From contig OZ014413.1 of assembly GCA_963965975.1 (NCBI GenBank), positions 5,218,001 through 5,282,000 of the forward strand: a stretch of 64,000 nucleotides of DNA, in the 5' to 3' direction. Of the stretch, positions 1 to 10,533 are shown one piece after another (position 1 is the first letter of the stretch; every line of letters begins with the position of its first letter). This stretch comes from Xestospongia bergquistia (lineage: Eukaryota > Porifera > Demospongiae > Haplosclerida > Petrosiidae). The translations under genes were made by a program, and so were the position numbers. Below the pieces are notes generated by a model. The model searched no databases. It saw nothing but the letters and a program-made list of their open reading frames with translations, and was not told the origin of the DNA.

Positions 1-1029
1 CAGATTGGTTCTGGATGGTACAATAGGCGGTGCTTGGCCTTTTTCCCAGTACTTGCGATATGTAGACTCGCTGATTATTGAAACCGAGGCTCCAGTGTCT
101 ACTTCCATGGTGATGTCCACACCGTTAACATTCACGGTCACCTGAATGGGTTTTACACGATTGGTATTCATGTTAAACAATGTATACGTTGATTCGTTGG
201 GGAAGTGGTCAGCTTCCGAGTCAGTGATTTGATGCGCTCGTTTCGGCATATCTCTCAGGTTTTTCCTACGCGTTGTGTAAGTACTTTTGTGAGTGTCCTT
301 TTGTACAGGACCCCTTTTAGAACGACAGGCCCTTGCAATGTGCCCTGTTTTCTTACAGAATGAACAGGCAACGTCTTTGAATCTGCAAACAGCTGGGGAA
401 TGGGCCCCTAGACACCGATAGCATTCGATGCTAACAGCACGATCTCTTGAGAAATTAGGATCTCGTCGTCCTTTCAGTGAGTTAACCTGAGATGAGTCCG
501 GCCTTAGTAGATCTTTGGCACTTCGTTCAGCCGATTCGTGGGCTTGTGCAATTGTAAATGCTTTGTCAAACGTTAGAGGTGGTGGTTTTGCCAACAGTAG
601 ACGTTGCACGCAATCATCATTAAAGCCACAGATAAGGCGATCTCTAAGCATATCGTTGAGTGTGTCACCAAACTGGCAATGTTCCGAAAGTTCTCGAAGG
701 TGAGCCACGAAGTTGGCGATAGATTCTCCCTCCTTACGCGTACGGGAGTGAAAGGAGAATTGTTGAATTGTAACAGACGGCGGCGGCTGATGGTGTTCCT
801 GTACTAACTTCACCAGCTCGTCGAAGGTCTTCTCTGACGGTTTCTGTGGAGATACTAAGTTACGAATTAGTTGGTACGTCGATGCACCACAAACACTGAA
901 GAGGATAGCTCTTTTCTTTTCCTGAGCTTGTACATCATTTGCCAGGAAATATTGCTCAAGTCTCTCTGCATAAGATAACCAGGTCTCTTTGCCCGGAGCA
1001 AATTCTCCCACAGAACCATGAGTTGCCAT
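1..1029 (-). CDS. Ty3/gypsy-type gag and protease, partial at window edge
   Basis: Reading the minus strand from the ATG at 1029 gives an uninterrupted frame of 343 codons that runs off the left edge. It begins MATHGSVGEF. The first 200 or so residues look like a retrotransposon gag: a conserved W-L-Y-E-R-L-E-Y-F pattern, then a region ending in DRLICGF. Near residues 230-260 are two zinc knuckles (CYRCLGAHSPAVC and CSFCKKTGHIARAC). Near residue 320 is an aspartic protease active site (VDTGASVSIIS). This order (gag, knuckles, protease) is that of metazoan Ty3/gypsy elements. Reverse transcriptase and integrase would lie outside the window. No stops or frameshifts are seen, so this copy may be young. 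A neighbouring LTR and primer-site-like sequence support the start. Confidence 0.85.
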   Translation of the reverse strand, partial: MATHGSVGEFAPGKETWLSYAERLEQYFLANDVQAQEKKRAILFSVCGASTYQLIRNLVSPQKPSEKTFDELVKLVQEHHQPPPSVTIQQFSFHSRTRKEGESIANFVAHLRELSEHCQFGDTLNDMLRDRLICGFNDDCVQRLLLAKPPPLTFDKAFTIAQAHESAERSAKDLLRPDSSQVNSLKGRRDPNFSRDRAVSIECYRCLGAHSPAVCRFKDVACSFCKKTGHIARACRSKRGPVQKDTHKSTYTTRRKNLRDMPKRAHQITDSEADHFPNESTYTLFNMNTNRVKPIQVTVNVNGVDITMEVDTGASVSIISESTYRKYWEKGQAPPIVPSRTNL

Positions 1030-1052
1030 CGAAGTTTACCCTCGTCGCCAAT

Positions 1053-1266
1053 TGTAATGTCCTAATCACTTTATTAACTGACTAGAATTTATTATCATGA
1101 ACAACTAGGAAAGTGAACAACTTAAATACAAGTAGAGCAAATGAGAACTAATTTACACATGAACAAAAGCTATACAAGAAAAGAACAATGTAACAATGAC
1201 CTAGCATAAAAGATATTAACACGAAGTAATCAACACAAACCATAATTGTATAATCCTAAATTTACA
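1053..1266 (-). repeat. 5' LTR of the gypsy element
   Basis: This 214-bp segment reads on the minus strand from TGTAAATTTAGG to GGACATTACA, so its ends form the short inverted repeat TGTAA/TTACA typical of LTRs. Immediately downstream on the minus strand is ATTGGCGACGAGGG, then the gag ATG at 1029. The second gypsy copy in this window has nearly the same arrangement (LTR ending in TACA, then ATTGGTGACAAGGG), which supports both calls. The outer boundary at 1266 is inferred from the terminal TG/CA rule; the matching LTR and target duplication are outside the window. Confidence 0.65.
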
Positions 1267-1279
1267 CTAATTAATACAC

Positions 1280-1513
1280 TTAAGTTAGTTCACAACAAGG
1301 ATGATGTCGATAAAGGTGTTTCTTGTATGAAGCAAAATTGGTATATGGCTGTGTAAAACATCGAGGACATCCAAGCATACCACATACCACACTAAAACCT
1401 GGTCCAAAAGCATGTACAGTTCCTATGTGTCGAACAACATCTGCAAAAGTTGAACCTCTGAAAGACTGACAAAGAAAGCAGTGAACCAAGTCAGACATAA
1501 TGATCAAGCTCAA
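1280..1513 (-). CDS. Small C2H2-like zinc-finger protein or first exon
   Basis: A 77-residue frame beginning MSLIIMSDLVHCFLC. It contains two paired Cys/His motifs: CFLC followed by H-x4-H (residues about 12-34), and CGMLGC followed by HLYRHH (residues about 44-71). The pattern resembles, from memory, an uncharacterised zinc-finger family found in cnidarian, sponge and fish genomes, often beside or fused to SAM-domain proteins. It is divergently oriented to the SAM-domain gene, with about 250 bp between the start codons, so the two could share a promoter region. The reading frame stops at 1280, close to the gypsy LTR; later exons, if any, could be displaced by that insertion. Function is unknown. 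It could also be a stand-alone fragment. Confidence 0.5.
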   Translation of the reverse strand: MSLIIMSDLVHCFLCQSFRGSTFADVVRHIGTVHAFGPGFSVVCGMLGCPRCFTQPYTNFASYKKHLYRHHPCCELT

Positions 1514-1766
1514 GTGATGAAATCATGCAGCTGCAGCAACACACCAGTTTATTGATTCCTGAGTATGATTGAACTCTCTGGCGCCTCTGTCTGTAGTTTC
1601 CGATCTATTTCACACTTCAGCTGTTCATATGTTTAGTTTTTATCATATGGAATAGTCTGTCCCGGATTTTAGCAACACTCGTGGATCGGTGTGATATATG
1701 AGCATGTGTCAATCTGAGCGTCATTTCCGAGGTGTCAAAGATCGATACTCGAAGCTTCTGAAGATA

Positions 1767-3939
1767 ATGAATTTTTCAGGAAAGGATGAAAACTTTCTTG
1801 TTAGTTGGCTTAAAGATCAAAGTTTTAAGCAAAATGTCATGGATGCATTCATTGGTTAGTGTTAATATTATAACAATAATTATAATAGTAAATTATCATT
1901 ATTATAAATATCACTTTTCAGAAAATGAAATCAATGGTGATACATTTCTTCTCTTAAATGAAAGCCAATTTAAGCAACTGGTTCCTGCTCTTGGACCACA
2001 GGCAAAATTAATTCAAAAGCACAGAGACACTGTAACTGTTCAAGAGGTTTGAAAAAAGCTACCTAGTTTTATAGATGCATGTTATCTATAATATATAAAT
2101 TGTACTAGCAACAACAATACAATAGAAATAATTTGTGTACTCTCTGTTGTGTTTCACTATCATTCTTTTACTTAGGGTTTAGCTACAAATAGTACAAAGC
2201 AGGATGCAGTACAAAGCAGTCATTATTTTCCCAGTCACGTTTACAAATTGTAAGCAACTAAGCTATATAATATCATAATCAGAAATGCAATCCTTTTTTG
2301 TGTCAGAACTATATTCTTGATGATGAAAGTCATGAAACCAACTATGATGAACACTCTATTATTTCCATGTTTGACAGAATTAAGTGAAGTTATATATAAT
2401 GCCAAAAATACTTTTTTTGGTTTTGTTGTGGGAAGAACAAGTTTTAACTGTGAGAGAAACAAATGTCTCTGGAGAGTCAGTTAGCTCCCCTCCTTCAAAG
2501 AAAATGAAGCTTGAAGCCTGTCACTTTCTATTTATATTAGAAAATGACAAATTTACAAAAACTCTACCTGATCCTTTTCCTTTCCCCGACAATTTCACTC
2601 CAGAGATTAGTTTAGCAATGAGAAATCAGATGATGCCTCCAAGAGTCCTTGACAAATTTATAACAGCTGTTGCAAGAGCAGTGTTTGCTTTGAAAATGTA
2701 CCCAACTTCGAAGGAATTGGAACGGATGTCCACACAAGCAATTGAAAGATGGGCGTTTTTACGAGAATCATATGGTTCCCCATTTGTAAGTTTTTATTTA
2801 TTTATTTCAGTTTATCTACATTCAACTTAATTAAAAGGGCCATATACTTTCTCGGCTCAAAAGCCATTTTAAGGAATTTCATAGAACACCCCGTAATATG
2901 AAACGTGTCAAAGTTTCTAGCACAAATAAGGAAAACTACCTAACTCCTGTTGATGATGATGATGGTGAGGACAATGTGTCACATCAACATCATATCAAAG
3001 TTATGGCTCCTGAATACAAAAAGAGTAAACCAAATGAATCCATTGTTGATGAACTAATGAAAGTCACCTTTAAGCAACAGAGGCATGAGGATCTCCATAA
3101 AGCACCATTATTAAAAGATTTGCTGGACACATTTCCCTCTTTTCCACCATTACAGTTTTATAATCCATATTATTTCTTTCCTAGTTAATTGCAGAACTAG
3201 GCTGAATTCTTTCAAAGCCTAACATTCTTATTTCAGCCAGAGATTCTTCAGCAAGAAATTCATGGGCTTTATGGGTTATTTCTTTTTCTAAGAAATTATG
3301 TAATAGTAAAGATGTTAAGGATTTAATACTACATTTGAATCAAGAGGATAAATCTGTTGTTTCATTCATGAATTGATAATAACCATGTAATGGATGAATA
3401 AACAATTGTTTGTTTTTCAGATGCTGTATAAAAGTATGCATTAACATTACTACTACTGGAAATTCGAGATGGAAAGCAAAGGACTGAAGTAGAGAAGGCT
3501 GTTGTATTTGTTCCAGTGAGTCGAGTAAACTTGTAAATTTCATGTACAATATAATGGCTTTCCTTTTAAACAAAACAGTCAATCTTAGTGTACAGTTTCA
3601 TTTCATAATAATGATTATTATGATTTTTTAATACTTTGTCAACAGGAAACAGTTAATATTAATGGCATCGTTAGACAGGTCAGTCTGCCTACTCCAACTG
3701 TGCTCATCCGAGACTCGGCTGCTATTCTAATTGTAGAATGCCAAGTCATATGCAATATGCCAGTCAAAGAGGTTCCTTCAGGTCTAATGGCAGCATTTTA
3801 TGTGTTTAATATGGAATATCCAAAAGGAATACGAAAAGCTCTTACAGCATTAGAGATTGTTGTTCTCGATATTGTCCCAGCAAAGGTACACCCGAAGCTT
3901 GCATCACTTTTGTCAGCACTGACAAAGATTGATCGGTAA
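1767..3939 (+). CDS. SAM-domain protein, SAMD3-like, multi-exon
   Basis: Several exons can be read on the plus strand. Exon 1 (1767-1854, MNFSGKDENFLVSWLKDQ...) joins exon 2 (1922-2046) across a 67-nt GT-AG intron. Together they give a complete sterile alpha motif, including NGDTFLLLNESQFKQLVP. A central exon ends at about 2787 (donor GTAAGT) and holds MPPRVLDKFITAVARAVF and YPTSKELERMSTQAIERW, a signature of the SAMD3-like family. A lysine-rich stretch (about 2840-3190, RLKSHFKEFHRTPR) follows. The end is an LLLLEIRDGK segment (about 3445-3515), then the final exon (3646-3939) with the hydrophobic C-terminal region. The phases of exons 1-2 and of the last two exons agree. Some middle exon borders (2176-2440, 3130-3440) are uncertain and could hide damage. 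SAM domains usually mediate protein or RNA binding; the role here is not known. Confidence 0.65.
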
Positions 3940-4000
3940 CAGTGGATTGTTAGTAAATTTACTCTTATATTATACATTAACTTTTAGTGATATTACTTAG

Positions 4001-5562
4001 CCCTTATTGGACCACTGCCACGCATTTGTGACAATTAATTTTTAAATAAAAAGACCATAGTCACATTTCCGTGACACGCCCTTTTTTAATTTTTCGCGCT
4101 GGTGTCACATAATTGTGACTTGTGATAGTTTATGGTTTGATAAGAGTTTATTTTGCATTTTTTGTGGCTATTGAAGAAGGTAAGTGTTTGTTTAGTATAT
4201 TATTATGTTTTACAATAAAAATTAAATAAAATAGACATGAATGCAGACCAAGTGTTAAACTGTTTGTCTGATATTGAGACTGACTATAGCACTGATTCTG
4301 ATAGCAGTATCACCGATGATATTAGCACTGATACTGATGGTAGCATAGCTGTTGATCAGTTGAATACAAGTACTGCAAGCATAAGTAGGGGTACATCTAC
4401 AAGTACAAGAGGGAGGTCTAGAAGATTTAGAGGTAGGAGGTGTACAGGTGCTGTTGCTTCGACGCATCTCAACACTTGACACCATAATGCTTTAGTTTGA
4501 TTTTTACAGCCAGAGTTTGGCAATTTATTGTAGACAAGGCAAATGAATATGCAGCACATAAGTTACCTAAACATACATCAAGGAATCTCTTTATAGCAAT
4601 TGGACCAATGTTTCATTAGAAGAAATGAAGGCTTTCATAGGTATTATCTTGAATATGGGAGTTATTCGGCTAAAAAGAATAAAAGATTACTGGTCCACTC
4701 TACAAACCTGTAACGTACCATTCTTTTGCCAGGTAATGTCACGTAATCGCTTCTCACAAATTTTCAATGTCTTACACATCGGAGAAATTGAGACCACTTC
4801 ATAAATTGATAAAGTTCAGGAATTTATAGACCTTATCTTGGAAATTAATCAACCATTGTACACTCTACAAAGAGAAATTGCACTTGATGAATCTATAGTA
4901 CCATTTATAGGATGTACGTCCTTCAAACAATATGTAAAGAACAAGCCTAATCCATGGGGATTGAGAGTTTATGCCATTTCGGGAAGTAAATCTGGTTATA
5001 TGCACAATATTCTAGTATATGCTGGAAAACAAACCCCACTATTGCCATTACCAACTCATTCACATACAACAAAGGTAGTTTTAACACTAGTTGATTACAT
5101 GCGAGACAAAGGTCATGACCTCTACACTGACAGGTTTTATACCAGTGTGGAACTAGCAGACGAGCTCACAAAGATGGGATTTTCAATTACAGGCACCATC
5201 CAAAAGAACAGAAAGTTTCTCCCTACCAAAATAAAAAAGTTAAGTACAATGAGCAAAGGTAGTGTGATCACATTTAGAAAAAAAGAAAAGATGTTACTAG
5301 CTTGGATGGATAAAAGGATTGTATTTATGCTATCTACAAAGTATTCAAATAATATGGTCGATATTCAGACCAGGTTAGTAGTACTACTAATGTTTGTATA
5401 TGTAGTGATTACTTTTTATTCTAGAGGTAAGTCAAGAGTAGTGAAGAAACCAGAAGTTGTAGCAGAATACAATCAGTTTATGCTAGGTGTGGACAAGATA
5501 GACCAAATGATGAGTTACTACAGTTTTGTGCGGAAATCAATTAAATGGTGGAGAAAGGTGTA
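4001..5562 (+). pseudogene. piggyBac-like transposase, truncated (copy 1)
   Basis: A piggyBac (DDE_Tnp_1_7) transposase. The acidic N-terminal part starts at 4237 (MNADQVLNCLSDIETDYSTD). The catalytic core runs from about 4620 to 5560. The three catalytic aspartates appear conserved in IALDESIVPF, LYTDRFYTS and GVDKIDQMMSYYS. A TAA at about 4804 interrupts the core. The 5' end may be CCCTTATTGGACCACTG at 4001, preceded by TTAG rather than the expected TTAA. The frame enters the usual KWW motif (IKWWRKV), but at about 5562 the sequence switches into family X, so the C-terminal cysteine-rich region and the right end are missing. It is a dead 3'-truncated copy. Confidence 0.8.
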
Positions 5563-6370
5563 CAACCTTGGTCTGGAGGCCTTTCTTCATGCGATGGAAA
5601 CTTTGAACTGGACCGTCAGAGTTTCTGTGTTGGTGGAAAAGCAAGGTCAACCGTCCTTCTTAATCAAAAATGCTCCCTCAGACTACTTGGGGATGTAGAT
5701 GCTCCGCAAGAAGTGGATGTTCCAAATTCCTGGGGAACTGCTCCATGGGGCCAAATCAGGTCACATGCTGTGGGCACTTCGTGACCAAGTAGAGGAAGAT
5801 GGTGCTGCTCATCGATTGTCAGAGGTTGGTGGGGGTGAAAGTGAAGAAAATGTTGTTTGTCAATGACACCCTAAATGCTGATGCAGATGTTTTCCAAAAC
5901 AGCATGTCTCTTATTACAGCAGGGCAACTCTCTTTAATGAGAAGGTTCCGTACGTTCTGTAATCCAGGCCTTGAAGTGCCTAGTGACAGGCCTGCAAGTG
6001 CAGTTCAACTATCATGACAAAAGTACTAAAAGAGGCATGCAAAAGCATGAAAGGCATGTGGCAGTTAGTCTACTGGCATCACACTACCGCCCTGGGTGTA
6101 AGTGTGTATAATATACCGTGCAATGTGAGTGATAATATTTGTGTTCTAGTTAATAAAATGGACAAAAACCAGTAGCAGATACAAGACAAAATAAGCTGAA
6201 AAATTATATATAAATTATGCAGTAATGTCACTCCCTTTTGCTTTGAGTACCATCAGTAGTACATAATATTAATGTACATGGGGACTATGTCCATAATTAG
6301 GACTTTCTTATTATTGAATTGTGTAATTTCATAATGGGATTGACTATGAGGAAACTTTCTCACCTGTCGT
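5563..6370 (+). repeat. Family X repeat, copy 1
   Basis: This segment matches blocks at 17.4-18.4 kb and 22.9-23.8 kb. Shared landmarks are the stretch starting GTACAACCT..GGTCTGGAGGCC, a coding-like block (RKKWMFQIPGELLHGAKSGH, ending SEVGGGESEEN), the block that elsewhere reads GLQVQYNCHDKVLKEA, and a tail with ACATGGGGACTATGTCCATAATTAGG. I cannot assign the family to a known transposon class. Its left junction lies inside the truncated piggyBac, so either family X inserted there or a deletion joined them. Confidence 0.7.
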
Positions 6371-6390
6371 GTGATTCTCATCAATCAGGG

Positions 6391-7667
6391 CACTACTACC
6401 TTTTGTAGTTGAAAACGATATGTTGATTCATCAAATGGATGTGGTGACAGCATTTCTTAATGGGAGTCTAGTAGAGGAGATATACATGGAGCAACCAGAA
6501 GGTTATGTCCAACCTGAAAAAGGGCACCTGGTATGCAAACTGAAAAAATCGCTGTATGGTCTTCAAGCAATCACCATGATGCTGGAACACAACATTTGGG
6601 CAGTACATGGAGTCAAGTGGATTCAAATAGAATACTGCTGACCCGTGTGTCTACATCCAAATAGCTGACACAATTACTGTTGTTGCAGTCTATGTGGATG
6701 ATCTCATTGTAATCACCAAAACTCCAGAGGAAATGACGAGAATAAAAGAAACCCTGGCAACACAACTCAAGATGAAAGACATGGGACCTCTCTATTACTG
6801 TCTTGGAATTAGTATTGAGCAAGACAAAGATCAGAAGTGCATCTGGGTACACCAGAAACAATACATTTTAAAGATGCTTGAGAAGTATGGATTTGCTGAC
6901 TCTAAAGTTGTTTCAACTCCAGCTGATGTCAATAATGAGCTGAAAAAAGATGATGGTATTAGCAAAGCAGTTGATCCAAACAAGTATCAATAAATGGTTG
7001 GAAGTTTGTTATATGCTGCCACAGCAACTCGCTCTGACATTGCTCATGCAGTAGGAGTGGTGTCAAAATTAAACTCCAAACCAACAGAGGCACACCTGAT
7101 AGCTGTAAAAAGAATTCTGAGGTATCTCAAAGGTACAGTTAATCTAGCACTACAATATGGAAAAACAAGTGATAGACAGCTGATTGGATATTCGGATGCA
7201 GATTGGGCTGGAGACTTAGATGATCATCATTCAACTACTGGGAATTTGTTCATAATGGCCAGAGGATTAATTGACTGGCTGAGCAAGAAGCAAGGAGTTG
7301 TTGCACTCTCAACATCTGAAGCTGAATATGTGGCACTTAGTGCAGCTACTCAAGAAGCAACTTGGTTGAGAAGGTTATTGTCAGACTTTGAACGTGAGCA
7401 CTGCTACACCAACAGTGCTGATGGAAGATAATCAAGGGGCCATTGCCATCGCAAAAAATCCCATTATACATGCAAGGACAAAGCACATTGATATTCGTTA
7501 CCACTATGTTCGTGAAGCTTTACAGAAGAGAATAATTGAGCTGAGATACTGTCCAACAAGTGACATGATTGCTGACATACTGACCAAGCCACTGAATAAA
7601 GGAAGGTTCGAAACTCTACGATTGGGTATGGGACTAATGGAACACAAACTGCCAAATTAAGTGGAAG
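6391..7667 (+). pseudogene. Ty1/copia pol fragment (reverse transcriptase to RNase H)
   Basis: Only the 3' half of a copia polyprotein is present. The reverse transcriptase begins near 6400 ([15 protein letters not shown]) and shows the YVDDLIV active site (about 6690-6710). The RNase H part includes GYSDADWAGD, ALSTSEAEYVALS and the terminal ILTKPLNKGRFETLR. Breaks include a frame change near 6560-6640, an in-frame TAA at 6991, and a frameshift near 7390. Gag, protease and integrase are absent. The fragment directly follows family X sequence. It is not the same copy as the copia element at 48.5-53.0 kb, and the two proteins differ clearly. Confidence 0.85.
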
Positions 7668-7980
7668 TGTTGGTATATGAGTGTAATTAGGCAGTTGTGT
7701 GTCATGTGTTGTATATGTATTGATAGGTTTAATTAATGTGTCTCGTCCTAGGTCTTCCTTCTTATCCTTCCCTTAGCCATCTCTTTGTTTATTGTGTTTT
7801 TTGTTATGATTTTGTGTGGGTCTTTGTCCTTATGACTTGAGGCTCTGCTCTTTTCAGTTGTGTTTTTAAGTAGGACCTTATCTGATTTGTGTATTCTATA
7901 TTTTGATCCTTAAAAGTAATTGATTTCCTGTGAGTCTATTGAGATATCTCGGTGACGGATTTACAAACGCGCCTGCAAAC
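7668..7980 (+). repeat. Probable 3' LTR of the copia fragment
   Basis: Directly after the last pol codon and a purine-rich tract (AAGTGGAAG) comes TGTTGGTATATGAG, a typical copia LTR start. No second LTR is present for comparison, so the right boundary near 7980 is only an estimate. Confidence 0.5.
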
Positions 7981-8460
7981 AAACATGATATTTATTGTCA
8001 ATTGGTCCATACATACTGTATGAAATGGGTAATTCACATCACCCATTCTTTTTTGTCCTCTAATGGGTCTTTCAAAATAATGTTTCACTTATTCGAAACA
8101 ACACAGCAATATCATAGCTATTAGTTATCAGTAAGTTGGTGAAAAATTGAGCAGTGGAAGGAAGATCATTTACATGTATAATTTCACTATTTGGAGTCTG
8201 TAAAAAGTGTTGAATGTTGGTTAACTGTCTAGAATGGAGAGCACCAAAAAAGGGGTACCAACTAGTATTCCAAAATGAGACATTTTTAACATTAGAAGGA
8301 ATATTAAGACTACTATAGGCTGTCCAAGTTGAGAAGAGCCACCCAGATGTATGAATAACTTTGCCGTTCTACGTGCTATCAACATGAAACTTGCACAATC
8401 GATTTAGCTCGCAAATGTGCATTTTATATATAAAATTTGGCTCTCTAGCACTACGAGAAA
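7981..8460. other. Unassigned AT-rich stretch
   Basis: I see no coding frame, splice pattern or inverted-repeat ends here that I can support. It may belong to the neighbouring decayed elements. Confidence 0.4.
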
Positions 8461-8468
8461 GTACCAAA

Positions 8469-9084
8469 CTAGAAAACTCCATAAATTTTCAATCGCATAC
8501 CTTTCACATACTTCAAAATATTGGCAAACTCTAAAAAATATGTTACAAAGTATGGTTGAGCAGCACGATCAGCAAATGTTTTACAAAGTGTTTTTTGGTT
8601 TGTACTTTGAAGTTTGTAAAATCGAACAAGACGTTCATATACAAAACACCAATAATTATCTGATGACGAATGACAACGAATGTCAGATGCAAGATGAAAG
8701 ATGTAAAGAATATTCAAGGTTTTCACTGCAATGTTCAATTCCATAGCACTCTTCATATTTAATAGCATGTAGCCAAAGGAAACCAACTAAAATGCTCACA
8801 TCTTCCTCTTTCCATCCTTCTACACGTAATGGCATTGAAAATAAGAACTGACATATTCTATACAGTAAAACAAAGCAATCATATTGCTGTTTAGGAATTA
8901 CACTGTGAAGAATACATGGAGCAACTTTAACAAATTTAATAAACTCCTCTGTTTTCCGATGGCCTAGGTGATGCTTACAAGAGTGATCACATAACCCTGT
9001 GACAACTGGAAGTTGGCCATCTTTAAACTCAGACGTCCATGGTACACAACTCAGAGCATATGCGAGCTCTGAACAATCAAGCAT
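8469..9084 (-). pseudogene. Transposase fragment, CACTA/EnSpm-like (DUF4218-type)
   Basis: Two overlapping minus-strand frames (from 9084 and from 8786) form one protein with a single frameshift near 8700. The first contains LPVVTGLCDHSCKHHLGH and WKEEDVSILVGFLWLHAIKY. The second contains HLASDIRCHSSSDNYWCFVYER followed by STNQKTLCKTFADRAAQ. The spacing of the D-I-R, YER and N-K-L-TFA motifs resembles the DUF4218 region that follows CACTA-type transposases, and related uncharacterised genes in corals and sponges. Both ends are cut. The class assignment is from memory of the motif style. Confidence 0.45.
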
Positions 9085-9189
9085 GCTTTGTTGTGTTTCA
9101 TCACCACGCCCAAGAAGTTCTAACTCAGTTCACACAAGATTCAGCACAACATGCATGATGTCTATAACAAGGTCTGGTACTAGACTAGA

Positions 9190-9244
9190 GTACAGTACAC
9201 ATTAATATATGCTAGTGCCAAATCTCAGAATCAGTTCAATAAAC
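9190..9244 (+). repeat. Short piece of repeat R2
   Basis: The stretch containing GCCAAATCTCAGAATCAGTTCAAT matches parts of the R2 repeats at about 25.7 kb and 27.7 kb. It stops exactly where the gypsy LTR begins, so the LTR element probably inserted into an R2 copy. Confidence 0.5.
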
Positions 9245-9454
9245 TGTGATATCCTTTCAACTCTTTTAATCTCATTAATACTTAGTTTTGTTTGTAATTA
9301 TGTTAGTTAGTATCTCTACTGTTAATTGGTGGTAATTGTGTTAATAGTTTTGTCACTTAGCTCTTTCTGCTTTTTACTTTGTATAAATAGGATTTAGTTT
9401 TTACTTGTATTCATTCTATCCATTAAAGTTATTTCACCTTAACCAAATACTACA
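9245..9454 (+). repeat. 5' LTR of second gypsy element
   Basis: A 210-bp segment starts TGTGATATCC and ends ATACTACA. It contains a TATA-like box (TATAAAT, about 9381) and an ATTAAAG polyadenylation-like signal near the end. It is followed by ATTGGTGACAAGGG, a primer-site-like stretch very similar to that of the gypsy element at 1-1029. Its length also matches that LTR (210 against 214 bp). Confidence 0.65.
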
Positions 9455-10139
9455 ATTGGTGACAAGGGTTGTGGATTCCAACCAAACAATTGCTACTGGT
9501 ATAACACAATTTGCAACTCTCAAGGAATTCATTTCTGACGTGGAGACAATCACAAAATACTTCAATCGTGTGCTACTATACTTCGAAACAAATGAAGTGG
9601 CAGATGTCAAAAGGGTGCCTATTCTCCTCACTTCCATTGGACCCATGACATACTCACTGATATGTGACTTAGCAGCTCCAGAGAATCCTAAAACATTAAC
9701 TCTGCCTGCAATTGCTCAATTATTAAAAGACCACTTCGAACTAAAAAGGCTAATTATTGCAGAAAGGTTTACATTCCACAGACAGAATCAGAGGCCAGGT
9801 GAAACTATTGCTGAATATGATGTCGCTCTAAGAAAATTAGCAGTTACGTGTGAATTCAAAGCCTACCTGGAGGAAGCTCTTCGAGATAGATTCATATGTG
9901 GACTTCGTAGCAAAACCATTCAATGTAGGTTGTTATCTGAGCCTAAACTTACTCTGGCGAAGGCCATGGAATTTGCCCAAGGGATGGAAGCTGCTGACCA
10001 CAGTTCTAGAAGACTGAAAGGACAGGAACAGCTTATCAAGAAGGTCATAGGGACGCCAGTCAAGCCAGACATTAATAACAGATTGAAAAATTGGCAAAGT
10101 CATTGTACACATGGTCGACCGAGAATGTCAATTGATTGA
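9455..10139 (+). pseudogene. Ty3/gypsy gag, truncated
   Basis: An open frame runs from inside the LTR to 10139. The gag-like part starts around 9480. It contains YFETNEVADVKRVPILLTSI, RFTFHRQNQRPGETIAEYD and LRDRFICGLRSKTIQCRLL, which parallel the gag of the first gypsy element (DRLICGF and the E-x-I-A/x-F pattern). It ends before any zinc knuckle, and no protease or reverse transcriptase follows, so the 3' part has been lost. Confidence 0.75.
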
Positions 10140-10430
10140 TTGACTTCTTTGAAGAGAGGCCAAGCTTATATCACATTAAATCCAAGGATTACTTTAACAG
10201 AGATGTCAGAATATTTGAACATTGGACGGTGTATGAAAATAAATTACACAAACATTATTACACAATGAAATAAATAGGGTTAATAAATTTTGTACATGCC
10301 GCTTATGTTCAAAATTTTTTTAACACGTAAATTTTTTACATGAAACTTTGGTAACGCAAACGTTTCCCAAGCTACGGTACTTCCCTGAGATAAAGTTACG
10401 GACATGCAAGTTAGTGCTGAAAACGTACAC
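10140..10430. other. Unassigned spacer
   Basis: A short AT-rich stretch between the truncated gypsy gag and a family X piece. I see no supported feature in it. Confidence 0.4.
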
Positions 10431-10533
10431 AAATACTGCAGCCATAGTCCATTGCTTGCAACGGGTAATGTCAATAACATCACTGTGCAAACACACATAA
10501 CTGCACAAACATGAACAATATTATTGTGTTTAA
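10431..10533 (+). repeat. Family X intron segment cut by piggyBac
   Basis: The stretch with GCAGCCATAGTCCATTGCTTGC and ACATAACTGCACAAACAT matches the intron-like part of family X at 24.79-24.89 kb and 63.76-63.86 kb. It ends at GTGTTTAA. In the other copies this continues TTAATTCTGCAG, so the piggyBac element starting at 10534 used this TTAA. Confidence 0.65.

Noticed and set aside
515..807. Two plus-strand frames near the left edge
   Set aside because: They are antisense to the uninterrupted gypsy gag frame, which has clear zinc knuckles and a protease site.
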